A stretch of DNA of 64,000 nucleotides from Armatimonadota bacterium (lineage in GTDB: Bacteria; Sysuimicrobiota; Sysuimicrobiia; Sysuimicrobiales; Sysuimicrobiaceae). The DNA lies in NCBI GenBank assembly GCA_031460175.1, contig JAVKGW010000002.1, positions 366,924-430,923 of the forward strand, given 5' to 3'. The translations under genes and the position numbers were made by a program. Shown in pieces: positions 18,920-27,485 of this stretch (positions are counted from its first letter, which is position 1; the number at the start of each line of letters is the position of its first letter). The notes below the pieces were generated by a model, which ran no database searches, had not been told where the DNA came from, and saw only the letters and a list, made by a program, of their open reading frames with translations.

Positions 18920-19794
18920 GGCTCGATCCTCTCCGCGGCCCGCAGTCGGGCACTCCGGGCATGGGGATTGGCCCGCACCTCCTCCGGGGAGGGACGGATG
19001 GGCTTGGGCGTGAGCACCCGCAGGGGCTTTGCGCTCCGGAGCGCGTGCTTGACGATGCGATCCTCCAGGGAGTGGAAGCTGATGACCACCAGCCGACCGC
19101 CCAGACCCAACACCTCCACCGCCTGGGGGAGCGCCTGCTCCAGGGCCTCCAGCTCGCGGTTCACCGCAATGCGCAGGGCCTGGAAGGTGCGGGTGGCCAC
19201 GTCCACCCTCCGGGGCCACGCCCTCCTGGGGACCGCGCGGAGGACCGCTTCCCGCAGCTCCTGGGTGGTGGAAAGCGGCCGGCGCCGGACGATCTCCCGG
19301 GCGATGCGGGCGGCGAAGGGCTCTTCCCCGTACCGCCGGAGGAGGTCCGCCAGCTCCTTCTCGGACAGGCGGTTCACGAGATCCGCGGCGGTGACGGGAG
19401 AGGCGGGATCCATGCGCATGTCCAGAGGGCCCGCGAGTCGGAAACTGAAGCCCCGATGGGGTGTTGCGAGCTGCAGTCCAGAAACCCCCAGATCCATGAG
19501 CACCCCCTGCACCCGTGCGATCCCGAGAGTCCGGAGGACGTGCTGGAGATCCGCGAAGTTGGCCTGCACGAGTTGCACGGCATCTCCGAACCGCTCCAGG
19601 CGCCTTCGGGCCACCGCGAGGGCCTCTGGATCCAGGTCCAGCCCCACGAGCCTTCCTCCGGGGAGGATGCGCTCCAGGATGGCCTCCGCGTGTCCTCCCG
19701 TGCCCACGGTGGCGTCCACGTAGAGGCCTCCGGGCCTGGGATCCAGCCAGGTGAGGACCTCCTGCAGGAGGACGGGGACGTGGAGGGAGACCAT
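18916..19794 (-). CDS. rsmH: 16S rRNA (cytosine1402-N4)-methyltransferase RsmH
   Basis: Methylates C1402 of 16S rRNA. 292 aa from ATG 19794 (MVSLHVPVLLQEVLTWLDP). SAM-binding motif YVDATVGTGGHAEAILERI, then GVLMDLGVSGLQLATPHRGFSFR-type signature (split here as GVLMDLGVSGLQL and RGFSFRLAGPLDMRMD) and the C-terminal SFHSLEDRIVKHALR. No strong ribosome binding site is visible. Confidence 0.97.
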   Translation of the reverse strand: MVSLHVPVLLQEVLTWLDPRPGGLYVDATVGTGGHAEAILERILPGGRLVGLDLDPEALAVARRRLERFGDAVQLVQANFADLQHVLRTLGIARVQGVLMDLGVSGLQLATPHRGFSFRLAGPLDMRMDPASPVTAADLVNRLSEKELADLLRRYGEEPFAARIAREIVRRRPLSTTQELREAVLRAVPRRAWPRRVDVATRTFQALRIAVNRELEALEQALPQAVEVLGLGGRLVVISFHSLEDRIVKHALRSAKPLRVLTPKPIRPSPEEVRANPHARSARLRAAERIEP

Positions 19795-19947
19795 GGGGAT
19801 GCGCGGGGAGCGGGACCCGGTGCCGCCGCGTCTAGGGGAGTCTGCGGAGCATCGGGCAGAGGGGGGCTGCGAGGGGTACGGCGTCGTCGCTGCGATCAAG
19901 GCTCGTCGAGTGCTCGACCGGGTCCCGGTCTCCGCGCATCCCTCACT

Positions 19948-20370
19948 TCACAGAACCATCTCGCGCATGGCCTCCAGCAGCTTCGCCTCGTCCTGCTCCG
20001 TCTGGGCGAGATACTGCTGCCAACGCTCCTTGCTCCAGATCTCCAACTTATGGATGAGGCCCACCACCACCACCTCCCGCTGGATCCCCGCGTGCTCCCG
20101 CAGGGGCGCAGGAAGGACGAACCGGCCCTGTCGGTCCAGCTCCACGTCCACCGCGCTTCCCAGCAGGTACCGGACGAACTGGCGGTTCGCGATGGGCTGC
20201 GCCCGCAACTTCTCCTCCACCACCTGCCACTGCTCCTCCGGGTAGACCACCACGCACCCGTCGAACCCCCGGGTGACCACGAACCGATCCCCCAGGGCCC
20301 GCCGGAACCTGGGGGGGATGACGAGACGACCCTTCTCGTCCAGCACATAGTGGAACTCACCCTTGAACAT
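19948..20370 (-). CDS. mraZ: Transcriptional regulator MraZ
   Basis: DNA-binding regulator of the dcw cluster made of two AbrB/SpoVT-like swapped-hairpin domains. 140 aa from ATG 20370 (MFKGEFHYVLDEKGRLVIPP). First domain about residues 5-50, second about 78-125 (DVELDRQGRFVLPAPLREHAG). First gene of the cluster; three 10-nt-spaced repeats just upstream are probable binding sites. The 153 nt between it and rsmH carry no recognisable gene; a small palindrome GTCGAGCACTCGAC lies there. Confidence 0.96.
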   Translation of the reverse strand: MFKGEFHYVLDEKGRLVIPPRFRRALGDRFVVTRGFDGCVVVYPEEQWQVVEEKLRAQPIANRQFVRYLLGSAVDVELDRQGRFVLPAPLREHAGIQREVVVVGLIHKLEIWSKERWQQYLAQTEQDEAKLLEAMREMVL

Positions 20371-20395
20371 GCCCCCAGTACCCGGTGGCAGCTTC

Positions 20396-20422
20396 TCCCC
20401 ACCATTCCCCACCGTTCCCCAC
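20396..20422 (-). promoter_or_regulatory. MraZ-binding repeats upstream of mraZ
   Basis: On the minus strand GTGGGGA occurs three times at exact 10-nt steps (forward TCCCCAC at 20396, 20406 and 20416), ending about 26 nt before the mraZ start. MraZ is known to bind tandem TGGG-type repeats with helical spacing in front of its own gene. Repeats are directly visible; autoregulation is inferred. Confidence 0.75.
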
Positions 20423-20512
20423 CAATTCTCGACCCATCCCCCGATTCCTGCTGGGTGCACGAAGATTCTCGAAGAAAGTTTTCAGAAAGTGAAGAGAACA
20501 GCCTTTCGCAGC

Positions 20513-20773
20513 TCAGTAGACCAGTTCGAGGGTCCCGTTGCGGTGCCGGATCACGATGAGGTCCCCGCTCTCCTGGAGGCTCTGGATGGCAGGCGTGATG
20601 CGGTCGATGAGCACGCTACGCAGGGCGAGTTCTCCGGGTCCTCTTCCCTCGAACGCCTTCCCACAGGAGGTGCAGTAGGCCCCCCGCCGGGGGACGAACA
20701 CCCCGCGCACCTGGCTCCACCGGATGGTCACGTTGGGGACCACGTTCGGGCTTCCGCAGTACGGGCAATCCAT
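20513..20773 (-). CDS. Small YgiT-type zinc-ribbon protein
   Basis: 86 aa. Two CxxC pairs form a zinc ribbon: CPYC at residues 3-6 and CTSC near 33-36, joined by the VVPNVTIRWSQVRGVFVP stretch typical of YgiT/MqsA-type zinc fingers. The C-terminal half is short and basic without a helix-turn-helix domain, so it is not a full MqsA antitoxin. Function unknown. It sits between the mraZ repeats and rnpB, on the same strand; no toxin partner is adjacent. Confidence 0.75.
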   Translation of the reverse strand: MDCPYCGSPNVVPNVTIRWSQVRGVFVPRRGAYCTSCGKAFEGRGPGELALRSVLIDRITPAIQSLQESGDLIVIRHRNGTLELVY

Positions 20774-20803
20774 GGATTCCGCCCCGACACCGTTCGATAT
20801 CGA

Positions 20804-21175
20804 CCAGGAGAGGCGGCCTATAAGCCGGGTTCTGTCCGCCGCACGGGCGGCGGGGCGGCCATCTCTCTGGGACCTCCGTTGCCGGAGGCCTCAAGCGGCC
20901 TACCCGGGGATCAGCGGGCCACCTCCTCTCCCCCTACCTGGCCTTGCTCCGGGTGGGGTTTGCCTGGCCGGCGTGTCACCACGCCGCCGGTGCGCTCTTA
21001 CCGCACCTTTGCACCCTTACCCCCCGCCGGCTCCGAAGCCGGCAGGAGGCGGTATGTTTCTGTGGCACTTTCCCTGGGGTCACCCCCGGTGGGTGTTACC
21101 CACCACCCTGCCCTGTGGAGCCCGGACTTTCCTCCCTCCTCGGTCGGAGGGCGGCCGCCCGGCCGCCTCTCCTGG
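20804..21175 (-). ncRNA. rnpB: RNase P RNA, bacterial class A
   Basis: Catalytic RNA that processes tRNA 5' ends. On the minus strand the conserved 5' core GAGGAAAGTCCGGGCTCC and the 3' core with AGAGATGGCCGC, then ACAGAACCCGGCTTATAGGCC-type sequence (shortened here) are present. The ends pair over 15 perfect base pairs (P1: 21161-21175 with 20804-20818), which sets the boundaries. About 372 nt. Confidence 0.95.
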
Positions 21176-21187
21176 TTTCCACACTCC

Positions 21188-21193
21188 ATTATA
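21188..21193 (-). promoter_or_regulatory. -10 element for rnpB
   Basis: A perfect TATAAT on the minus strand lies about 12 nt before the P1 5' strand of rnpB and overlaps the stop region of the RNase H gene. No convincing -35 is seen at 16-18 nt. Confidence 0.5.
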
Positions 21194-21605
21194 ACGGATG
21201 GGCATCCAGGGCCCGGTTCGCGAGCTCGTCCGCCCGGGTGTTCTCTTCCCGCCGGACCGTCCGGATCACCGCTTCCCGGAACTCCCCCAATTTCCTCCGC
21301 GCCTCCTCGTACAGGGGCCGCAGCTGGGGACTGCGCACCCGATACTGCCCCCGTAGCTGCCGCGCCACCAGCTCGCTGTCCACCCGGATTTCCACCCGCG
21401 TGGCACCCAGCTCCGCGGCCACCTCGAGTCCTCGGAGCACAGCCCGGTACTCCGCCACGTTGTTCGTGGCTTCCCCGATCTGCTCCGAGATCTCCCGGAG
21501 AACCTGCCCCTGTGGGGTCTCGACCACCACGCCGATGGCCGCGGGGCCGGGATTCCCCCGGGAGGCCCCGTCCGCCCGAACGATGGCCTTCACCGGATCC
21601 CCCAC
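21189..21605 (-). CDS. rnhA: Ribonuclease HI
   Basis: Removes RNA from RNA:DNA hybrids. 138 aa. RNase H fold with catalytic acidic residues in RADGASRGNPGPAAIGVV (Asp), NNVAEYRAVLRGLE (Glu), VDSELVARQLRG (Asp) and RREENTRADELANRAL (Asp). It is the short form lacking the basic protrusion, close to archaeal/Bacillus YpdQ-like RNases HI. Lies between rnpB and tRNA-Pro. Confidence 0.93.
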   Translation of the reverse strand: MGDPVKAIVRADGASRGNPGPAAIGVVVETPQGQVLREISEQIGEATNNVAEYRAVLRGLEVAAELGATRVEIRVDSELVARQLRGQYRVRSPQLRPLYEEARRKLGEFREAVIRTVRREENTRADELANRALDAHPL

Positions 21606-21650
21606 CTTCTTCTTTCAGGGTTCCCGGCCTGCCCGGAAAGGACCGATTCC

Positions 21651-21728
21651 TGGTCGGGGCGGGCGGATTTGAACCGCCGACCTCAGCGTCCCGAACGCTG
21701 CGCGCTCACCAAGCTGCGCCACGCCCCG
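21651..21728 (-). tRNA. tRNA-Pro (CGG)
   Basis: Full cloverleaf on the minus strand: acceptor arms CGGGGCG / CGCCCCG, anticodon stem CAGCG/CGCTG enclosing the loop TTCGGGA (anticodon CGG), T-loop GGTTCAAATCC, and an encoded 3' CCA at 21651-21653. Confidence 0.95.
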
Positions 21729-21774
21729 ACGCTTCTGTCTCGACCCATGCAACGCAGGAAGGTTCCCGTGTCTT

Positions 21775-22977
21775 TCAGGACGAACCCGGCTCCTCGCCGG
21801 ACTCCTTCCCTCCCTGCAGCGCCTGGCGCAGCAGATCCCCGGCCACATCCCCGATGGTCACGCGGCCCGCGTGGACCTGCGTCTGCTGGTACTCCGCCAG
21901 CTGCTGGCGCTCCCGCTCCCGCGCCAGCCGCCGCACGCTCAGCACCATCCGCCGCTGCTCAGGCCGCAGCTCGATGATGACGGCCTCGACCTGCTGACCG
22001 GGCTGCAGCACCTCCTCCAGCTTCGACACCCGCCGCTCCGCCACCTCGCTCGCGGGCAAAAACCCGTCCACGTCCCCCAGCCGCACGAAGGCACCGGAGG
22101 GTGCCAGACGGACCACCTTCCCGCGCACCACTTCCCCGACCCGGTAGCGGTGCGGAACCTCCGTCCAGGGATCCGGCAGCACCTGCTTGAGGCTCAGGCT
22201 GATCTTCCCGGTCTGCGGGTCCACCTTGATCACCCGGACCCGGATGTGCTGCCCCCGGCGGAGCACCTCGGAGGGATGCTTGATGTAGGTCCAGGAGATC
22301 TCGCTGATGGGCAGGAGCGCATCGACCCCGCCGATGTCCACGAAGGCTCCGAAGTCTACGATCCGGCGGACCACGCCGTCCCGCTCATCCCCTTCCCGGA
22401 GGGTGCGGAACAGCTCCTCCCGCAACCGCGCCCGCTCCTCCTCCACCGCCTGCCGGTGGGAGAGGATGACCCGGTTGCGCTCCCGATCCACCTCGATGAC
22501 CTTCAGCGGGATGCTCTCCCCCACCAGGTTCTCGAACCGACGCCCCTTCACCTGGGAGAGGTCCACGTGCGAGCCCGGCACGAACCCCCTCAGTCCGATG
22601 TCCACCACCAGACCGCCCTTGACCCGATCCACCACCATGGCGTGGAGGATCTGGCCCTCCCGGAAGGCGCTCTCCACCCGATCCCATGCCAGCAACGCGT
22701 CCGCTCTCCGTTTGCTCAGGAGGATGTTCCCCTCCTCCTGCTCCACCTTCATCACGTAGACGTCAATCTCCGCTCCCACCTGGAGCTGCGCGGTGTCCTC
22801 CTCCCGGAGCTCCCGGGGCGGGATGAGCCCTTCGGACTTCGCTCCGATGTCCACGAGCACCCCTTCGTTGTCGATGCGCACCACCGTGCCCCGCACGATG
22901 GAGTGCGCCTCCACCCGGGGAACCGCGCCCTCCATGGTGACCTCATCTGAACGCTCCGTCCGAGTCTCCTCCGCCAT
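21775..22977 (-). CDS. rpsA: 30S ribosomal protein S1 (four S1 domains)
   Basis: RNA-binding protein that helps load mRNA on the 30S subunit. About 400 aa from ATG 22977 (MAEETRTERSDE); an ATG at 22989 lies directly against the GAGAGG site and is less likely. Four S1 OB-fold repeats: about 30-100, 115-180, 200-270 and 288-355, each with a VKxGGLVVDIG-like or FGAFVDIGGVDALLP-like core. Four repeats is the short form common in monoderm bacteria. A strong promoter lies just upstream. Confidence 0.93.
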   Translation of the reverse strand: MAEETRTERSDEVTMEGAVPRVEAHSIVRGTVVRIDNEGVLVDIGAKSEGLIPPRELREEDTAQLQVGAEIDVYVMKVEQEEGNILLSKRRADALLAWDRVESAFREGQILHAMVVDRVKGGLVVDIGLRGFVPGSHVDLSQVKGRRFENLVGESIPLKVIEVDRERNRVILSHRQAVEEERARLREELFRTLREGDERDGVVRRIVDFGAFVDIGGVDALLPISEISWTYIKHPSEVLRRGQHIRVRVIKVDPQTGKISLSLKQVLPDPWTEVPHRYRVGEVVRGKVVRLAPSGAFVRLGDVDGFLPASEVAERRVSKLEEVLQPGQQVEAVIIELRPEQRRMVLSVRRLARERERQQLAEYQQTQVHAGRVTIGDVAGDLLRQALQGGKESGEEPGSS

Positions 22978-23015
22978 GGGCCGCCCCATCCTCTCGATGT
23001 CACACGCAGCAAGTC

Positions 23016-23045
23016 ATTATACCTGTCTATTCTCCCCACAGGCAA
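23016..23045 (-). promoter_or_regulatory. rpsA promoter
   Basis: On the minus strand -35 TTGCCT (23040-23045), an 18-nt spacer and a perfect -10 TATAAT (23016-23021). Predicted start near 23009 gives a leader of about 30 nt before the S1 start codon. Confidence 0.75.
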
Positions 23046-23063
23046 GCGCAGGGGGCCGCTCCC

Positions 23064-24110
23064 TCAGATGGCCCAGTAGTGCCGCAGCACCGCCCGCACG
23101 CCCCGGACCCGGGCCTGGATGGTGCCGTACGGGCACTCCCGGGGAGGCGTCTCGGCGGGAGCCGACTCCAGAGGTTCGCCGGCCAGCACGGAGAGGGTGT
23201 GGGCCACGGACCAGCCCAGGGCCTGCGGATCGTAGCCGCCCTCCAGAATGCCCGCCACGCGGCCTTCGCACCACCGCCGGGCACCCTCCACCAACATCCC
23301 GCAGAGGTTCCCGAACCCGGCACTCGTGAGCGCCATGCGCCCTAGAGGATCTGCCTGGTGGGCATCGAAGCCCGCAGAGACGAGTACCAGCTGGGGACGG
23401 AACGCGTCCCCCAAGGGGAGCACGATCTCCTCGAACACCGTCCGGTATCCTCCCTCGCCCGTGCCCGGAGGAAGGGGCACGTTCACCGTGAATCCCTCAC
23501 CCTCGCCTGCCCCCACCTCCTCCACCTGGCCCGTCCCCGGATACCAGAACTCCTGGTGCAGGGAGATCACGAGGACTTTTCCGTCCCGGTAGAAGATCTC
23601 CTGGGTTCCGTTGCCGTGGTGCACGTCCCAGTCCACGATCATCACCCGCTCCACGGCCTGCCGATCCATCACGAGCCGCGCGGCCAGGGCCACGTGGTTG
23701 ACGAGGCAGAAGCCCATGGCGCGGGTCGGGGTGGCGTGGTGGCCCGGCGGCCGGAGGAGGGCGAAGGCCCGGTGCACGCGGCCCGTGGCAACGGCCTCCG
23801 CGGCGTGCACCGCGGCTCCCGCGGCCGCCCGCAGCGCGGCCCAGGATCCCGAGGAGACGTAGGTATCCGGATCCAGCTGCCCTCCGCCCGACCGATCCAG
23901 GTCCTGGATCCGCTCCACCAAGGCCCGGCTGTGCACCGCGAGCAGGGCCTCGGGATCCAGGAGCTCAGGTTCCTCGCGCGGGAGCCGTTCCCACAGGTCC
24001 GTGCGCTGCAGCACCTGCTCGACGGCCGCCAACCGCTCGGGCCGCTCCGGGTGCCCCGGCGGATTTCTGTGCCGCCGGCAGTCCGGGTGCGTCACCAGCA
24101 AGAAGCGCAT
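23064..24110 (-). CDS. Histone-deacetylase-family (acetoin utilisation/acetylpolyamine-type) hydrolase
   Basis: Zinc amidohydrolase that removes acetyl groups from lysine or polyamines. 348 aa from ATG 24110, one nt after the PknB gene. Motifs of the arginase/deacetylase fold: LLRPPGHHATPTRAMGFCLV, catalytic-His and zinc region VDWDVHHGNGTQEIFY, SAGFDAHQADPLG (second zinc Asp) and LEGGYDPQALG. Class II-like bacterial deacetylase; the substrate is not deducible. The tight link to the kinase gene suggests co-expression. Confidence 0.92.
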   Translation of the reverse strand: MRFLLVTHPDCRRHRNPPGHPERPERLAAVEQVLQRTDLWERLPREEPELLDPEALLAVHSRALVERIQDLDRSGGGQLDPDTYVSSGSWAALRAAAGAAVHAAEAVATGRVHRAFALLRPPGHHATPTRAMGFCLVNHVALAARLVMDRQAVERVMIVDWDVHHGNGTQEIFYRDGKVLVISLHQEFWYPGTGQVEEVGAGEGEGFTVNVPLPPGTGEGGYRTVFEEIVLPLGDAFRPQLVLVSAGFDAHQADPLGRMALTSAGFGNLCGMLVEGARRWCEGRVAGILEGGYDPQALGWSVAHTLSVLAGEPLESAPAETPPRECPYGTIQARVRGVRAVLRHYWAI

Positions 24111-24111
24111 G

Positions 24112-26085
24112 CTAGGGCCGGAACTCCCGCACGAAGCGGCCGTCCAGGTACACCTGGACGATGGCGTACCCATAGACCTCCAGCCACCGCGTCAGCCGTT
24201 CCCTTGCCCGGTGCCGTCCCCGGTACACCTCCCGCACGCCCCGCTGGTCCACGGCCACGATCCGCACCTCCTGCGGATCTCCCGGAGGCAGGTGCACCAC
24301 GACCCGTACCCGTCGGGTCTCTCCTGCCTCCCGGCCAGGCTCCACCGCCACCTCGGCGGAGGGAATCGCCCCGCCCGGCTCCGGCGTGCTCTCCGGAGGC
24401 GTGGGCTCCCCCGGGATGGGGGAAGGGGCTGGAGGGCTCGGGGAGGGGAGCGGAGGGGGTTCGGGGGTGGGTGGGGGCGCGGTGGCGATGAGGACCGTGA
24501 TCCCCTCCCCCCGGCGCACCCTGGCTCCCGGAGGCGGAACCTGCTCCACCACGGTTCCCGGCGGCGCGTCCTCGCGGGGAGCATACCGTACCCGTTCCAG
24601 GGGAAGGCCCAGCGGTGCGAGTCTTGCCCGGGCCTCGTCCAGGGTAAGTCCCACCAGGTCCGGGACCTCGAGGAGCTCCGGCCCCTTGCTCACCACCAGA
24701 CTCACCGTGCTCGAACGCGGGACCCGGGTCTGAGCAGCCGGTTCCTGGGCGATGACCACCCCGCTCGGGAGGCGGTCGTGGTAGGCTTCCCGCACCTCAC
24801 CCAGGCGCAAGCGCGCCTGGGTGAGGAGGATCCGGGCCTCGTGGAGGGGCCGGTTCGTCACGTCCGGAACCTGCACCATCTCCGGTCCCTGGCTCACCAC
24901 CACCTGGACCACCCGCCCTTCCCGGACCCGCATCCCGGGAGGCGGCACCTGGTCCACCACGGTGTTGACCGGATAGCGATCGTGGTACTCCCGGCGCAGC
25001 ACCTCTAATCTCAGGCCCGCACTCGCGAGGATGGCCTGGGCCTGCTCTATGGGCTTTCCCCGCAGGTCCGGGACCACCACTTCCGCCACGGTGAAGTACT
25101 CGTTCACCGCCCGCCAGGCCGCGACCGCGGCCCCGATGGCCACGAGGAGCAGGAGCCCCGCCACGCCCACGGGAGAGACCCCCCGCCTCGGATCCCTCCG
25201 CCGGGGAGGGGTCCGCGACATCTCCCGCCCGCGGACGACCACCGTGGGCAACTCCCGCCAGGAGTCCGTCCGACCCTCGAGGTCCGCACAGAACTCCTCC
25301 GCGGACGGGTACCGGTGGAGGGGAGACTTCGCGAGGGCCCGGAGCACGATGCCCTCCAAGCGCGGGGAGATCTGGGGATTCACGCTTCGGGGGGGAGGGG
25401 GTGGGTCGTGCACGTGCCGCAGGGCGACGGTGATGGGGGACTCCCCATCGAAGGGAAGCCGGCCCGTGAGCAGTTCGTACAGGACCACGCCGAGGGCGTA
25501 CAGGTCCGCGCTCGGCCCCACAGGGTTGCCGAGGGCCTGCTCGGGTGCGAGATAGTGCACGGAGCCGAGCACGGTACCGGTCTCCGTGATGGTGGCGCTG
25601 GTGGCGGCGCGGGCGATCCCGAAATCCGTGACCTTCACGGCCCCGTCCGGGGTCACGAGGATGTTCTGGGGCTTTATGTCCCGGTGCACGATGCCCTGCC
25701 TGTGCGCGTAAGCGAGGGCTTTGCATACCTCCACGGCGATGCGCACCGCCTCCTCTTCCCGCAAGCGTCCCCGGCGCCTCAGGAGGGTCTTGAGATCCGT
25801 TCCCTCCACGAACTCCATCACGATGAAGTGCACGCCGCGATCGCTGCCGCTCTCCAGCACGGGGACGATGTTGGGGTGCCGCAGCTGCGAGGCGGCCCGG
25901 GCCTCCCGCTGGAAGCGCTCCACGAACTCCCGGTCGTGGGCGTGATGCTCGTGGAGAACCTTCACCGCCACCACCGCACCGTCTTCTCGACGACGGGCCC
26001 GGAAAACCGTGGCCATCCCCCCCTGCCCCACGGGCTCCAGCAGCTCGTACTTCCCTCCCAGGACCGTCCCGATGGTCACCGCCAT
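24112..26085 (-). CDS. pknB: PASTA-domain Ser/Thr protein kinase
   Basis: Transmembrane kinase that senses muropeptides or lipid II and controls wall growth and division. 657 aa from ATG 26085, overlapping the upstream PBP stop (TGATG). Kinase domain about 13-270: glycine loop GQGGMATVF, K42, E61, HRDIKPQN with D136, DFG at 154-156. Membrane helix about 305-324. Three PASTA repeats, about 333-400, 401-470 and 471-538. A Pro/Ser/Thr-rich linker precedes a C-terminal domain of about 70 residues with no recognised family. Closest in layout to actinobacterial PknB. Confidence 0.95.
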   Translation of the reverse strand: MAVTIGTVLGGKYELLEPVGQGGMATVFRARRREDGAVVAVKVLHEHHAHDREFVERFQREARAASQLRHPNIVPVLESGSDRGVHFIVMEFVEGTDLKTLLRRRGRLREEEAVRIAVEVCKALAYAHRQGIVHRDIKPQNILVTPDGAVKVTDFGIARAATSATITETGTVLGSVHYLAPEQALGNPVGPSADLYALGVVLYELLTGRLPFDGESPITVALRHVHDPPPPPRSVNPQISPRLEGIVLRALAKSPLHRYPSAEEFCADLEGRTDSWRELPTVVVRGREMSRTPPRRRDPRRGVSPVGVAGLLLLVAIGAAVAAWRAVNEYFTVAEVVVPDLRGKPIEQAQAILASAGLRLEVLRREYHDRYPVNTVVDQVPPPGMRVREGRVVQVVVSQGPEMVQVPDVTNRPLHEARILLTQARLRLGEVREAYHDRLPSGVVIAQEPAAQTRVPRSSTVSLVVSKGPELLEVPDLVGLTLDEARARLAPLGLPLERVRYAPREDAPPGTVVEQVPPPGARVRRGEGITVLIATAPPPTPEPPPLPSPSPPAPSPIPGEPTPPESTPEPGGAIPSAEVAVEPGREAGETRRVRVVVHLPPGDPQEVRIVAVDQRGVREVYRGRHRARERLTRWLEVYGYAIVQVYLDGRFVREFRP

Positions 26086-27485
26086 CACCGCACCCGTTCC
26101 AGAGCCCGCCGGAGGACCTCCCGGGCCATGGGCGCCGCTACCTGTCCTCCCGTGCCGCCGCGCTCCACCACCACCGCCACCACCACCCGGGGCCGCTCGG
26201 CGGGTGCGAACCCGATGAACCACGCGTGGGGCGCACCCCCGGGAGCCGTGGCGGTCCCCGTCTTCCCCGCCACCGCCACGCCGGGAAGGGCAGCCGCGCG
26301 TCCGGTGCCCCGTGCCACCACCTCCACCATGGTATCGCGGAGGGAACCTGCCACCTCCTCCACGAGGATCCGCTCGCCGGGCTTCGGCCGGTATCGCTCC
26401 ACCACCTGCCCGTCTCCCGCGCGCACCTGGGCCACCACGTACGGCCTGAGCCGCACGCCCCCCCGCGCCACCACCGCGGTGAGAAGGGCCATCTGCAAGG
26501 GGGTGACGAGCAGGCTTCCCTGTCCGAAGCTCAGCTGCGCCACGCCATCCCCTGCCACCTCCTCGGGATCCGGAAGGTGGCCCGCTTCGCTGGGGAGCTC
26601 AAAATCCGGGGAGGTCCCCAGTCCGAACGCCGCGGCGAACTCCCGCAGGCTCGCTCCTCCCACCCGGAGGCCCACGTGCACGAAGACCACGTTGCAGCTC
26701 CACACCAGCGCCTCCCGGAGGGTGATGGGTCCGTGGGCCTGCCCTCCGAAGTCCAGGATGGGACGGCCCCGCACCAGGACGAATCCCGGGCAGAAGAAGC
26801 GCGTATCCGGTTTCGCGGCCTTGCGGCTCAGGGCCGCGGCCATGGTGACCACCTTGAAGGTGGAGCCGGGCGGGTACAGTCCGTGCGTGGCCCGGTTCAG
26901 GAGAGGGCTGGTGGGATCCCGACGCAGAACGGCCCAGTCCCGCTCCAGCTGGTTGGGATCGAAGGAGGGGGCACTCGCCATCGCCAGGAGCGCACCGTCC
27001 CGGGGATCCAGGACCACCACCGCACCCCTCCGGCCTTCCAGGACCTGCGCGGCGGCTTTCTGGATCTCCTGATCCACCGTGAGGACCACGTCGAAGCCCC
27101 TCGGCCTCCGCCCCAGGGCCCGATCCCGCCACTCCTCCCACGGCGTGCGCTCCGCGGCTCCCAGCAGGATCCCGTCCAAGGCCGCCTCCAGCCCGGCCTT
27201 TCCCAGGCGGGGGTGCCGGTACCCCACCAGGTGCGCGAAGAGGGAACCCGTAGGGTACTCCCGGACCGCCCGCCGGGCCTCCATGCGGGTGCGGGCAAGC
27301 GGCAGGAGGTTGCGGTCCAGAAGAGCTCCCCGCTCTACCCGCTCCTCTGCCAGCAGGAGCCGGGGGTTCCGGGGATCCTGGGCGAGCCGCGGGCCCATCC
27401 ACACCTGCCAGTATGCGGCCCCGAGGGCCTGGAGGACGAAGAGGGCCAGCAGGAAGCCCGCCAGCCTGCGGATGCGTCCCGTCAC
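26085..27485 (-). CDS. pbpA: Penicillin-binding protein, PbpA type
   Basis: Class B transpeptidase paired with the adjacent RodA. 466 aa from GTG 27485, overlapping the rodA stop as GTGA, with GGGAGGAG upstream. One N-terminal helix (FLLALFVLQALGAAYWQVW), a reduced dimerisation domain (ERGALLDRNLLPLARTR), and a transpeptidase domain with YPPGSTFKVVTM, SCNVVF and VAGKTGTAT. Size and context match mycobacterial PbpA rather than long PBP2. Confidence 0.93.
   Translation of the reverse strand: MTGRIRRLAGFLLALFVLQALGAAYWQVWMGPRLAQDPRNPRLLLAEERVERGALLDRNLLPLARTRMEARRAVREYPTGSLFAHLVGYRHPRLGKAGLEAALDGILLGAAERTPWEEWRDRALGRRPRGFDVVLTVDQEIQKAAAQVLEGRRGAVVVLDPRDGALLAMASAPSFDPNQLERDWAVLRRDPTSPLLNRATHGLYPPGSTFKVVTMAAALSRKAAKPDTRFFCPGFVLVRGRPILDFGGQAHGPITLREALVWSCNVVFVHVGLRVGGASLREFAAAFGLGTSPDFELPSEAGHLPDPEEVAGDGVAQLSFGQGSLLVTPLQMALLTAVVARGGVRLRPYVVAQVRAGDGQVVERYRPKPGERILVEEVAGSLRDTMVEVVARGTGRAAALPGVAVAGKTGTATAPGGAPHAWFIGFAPAERPRVVVAVVVERGGTGGQVAAPMAREVLRRALERVR

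Noticed and set aside
20804..21175. Possible small proteins in this stretch on both strands
   Set aside because: The region is RNase P RNA; the frames are by-products of its GC-rich helices.
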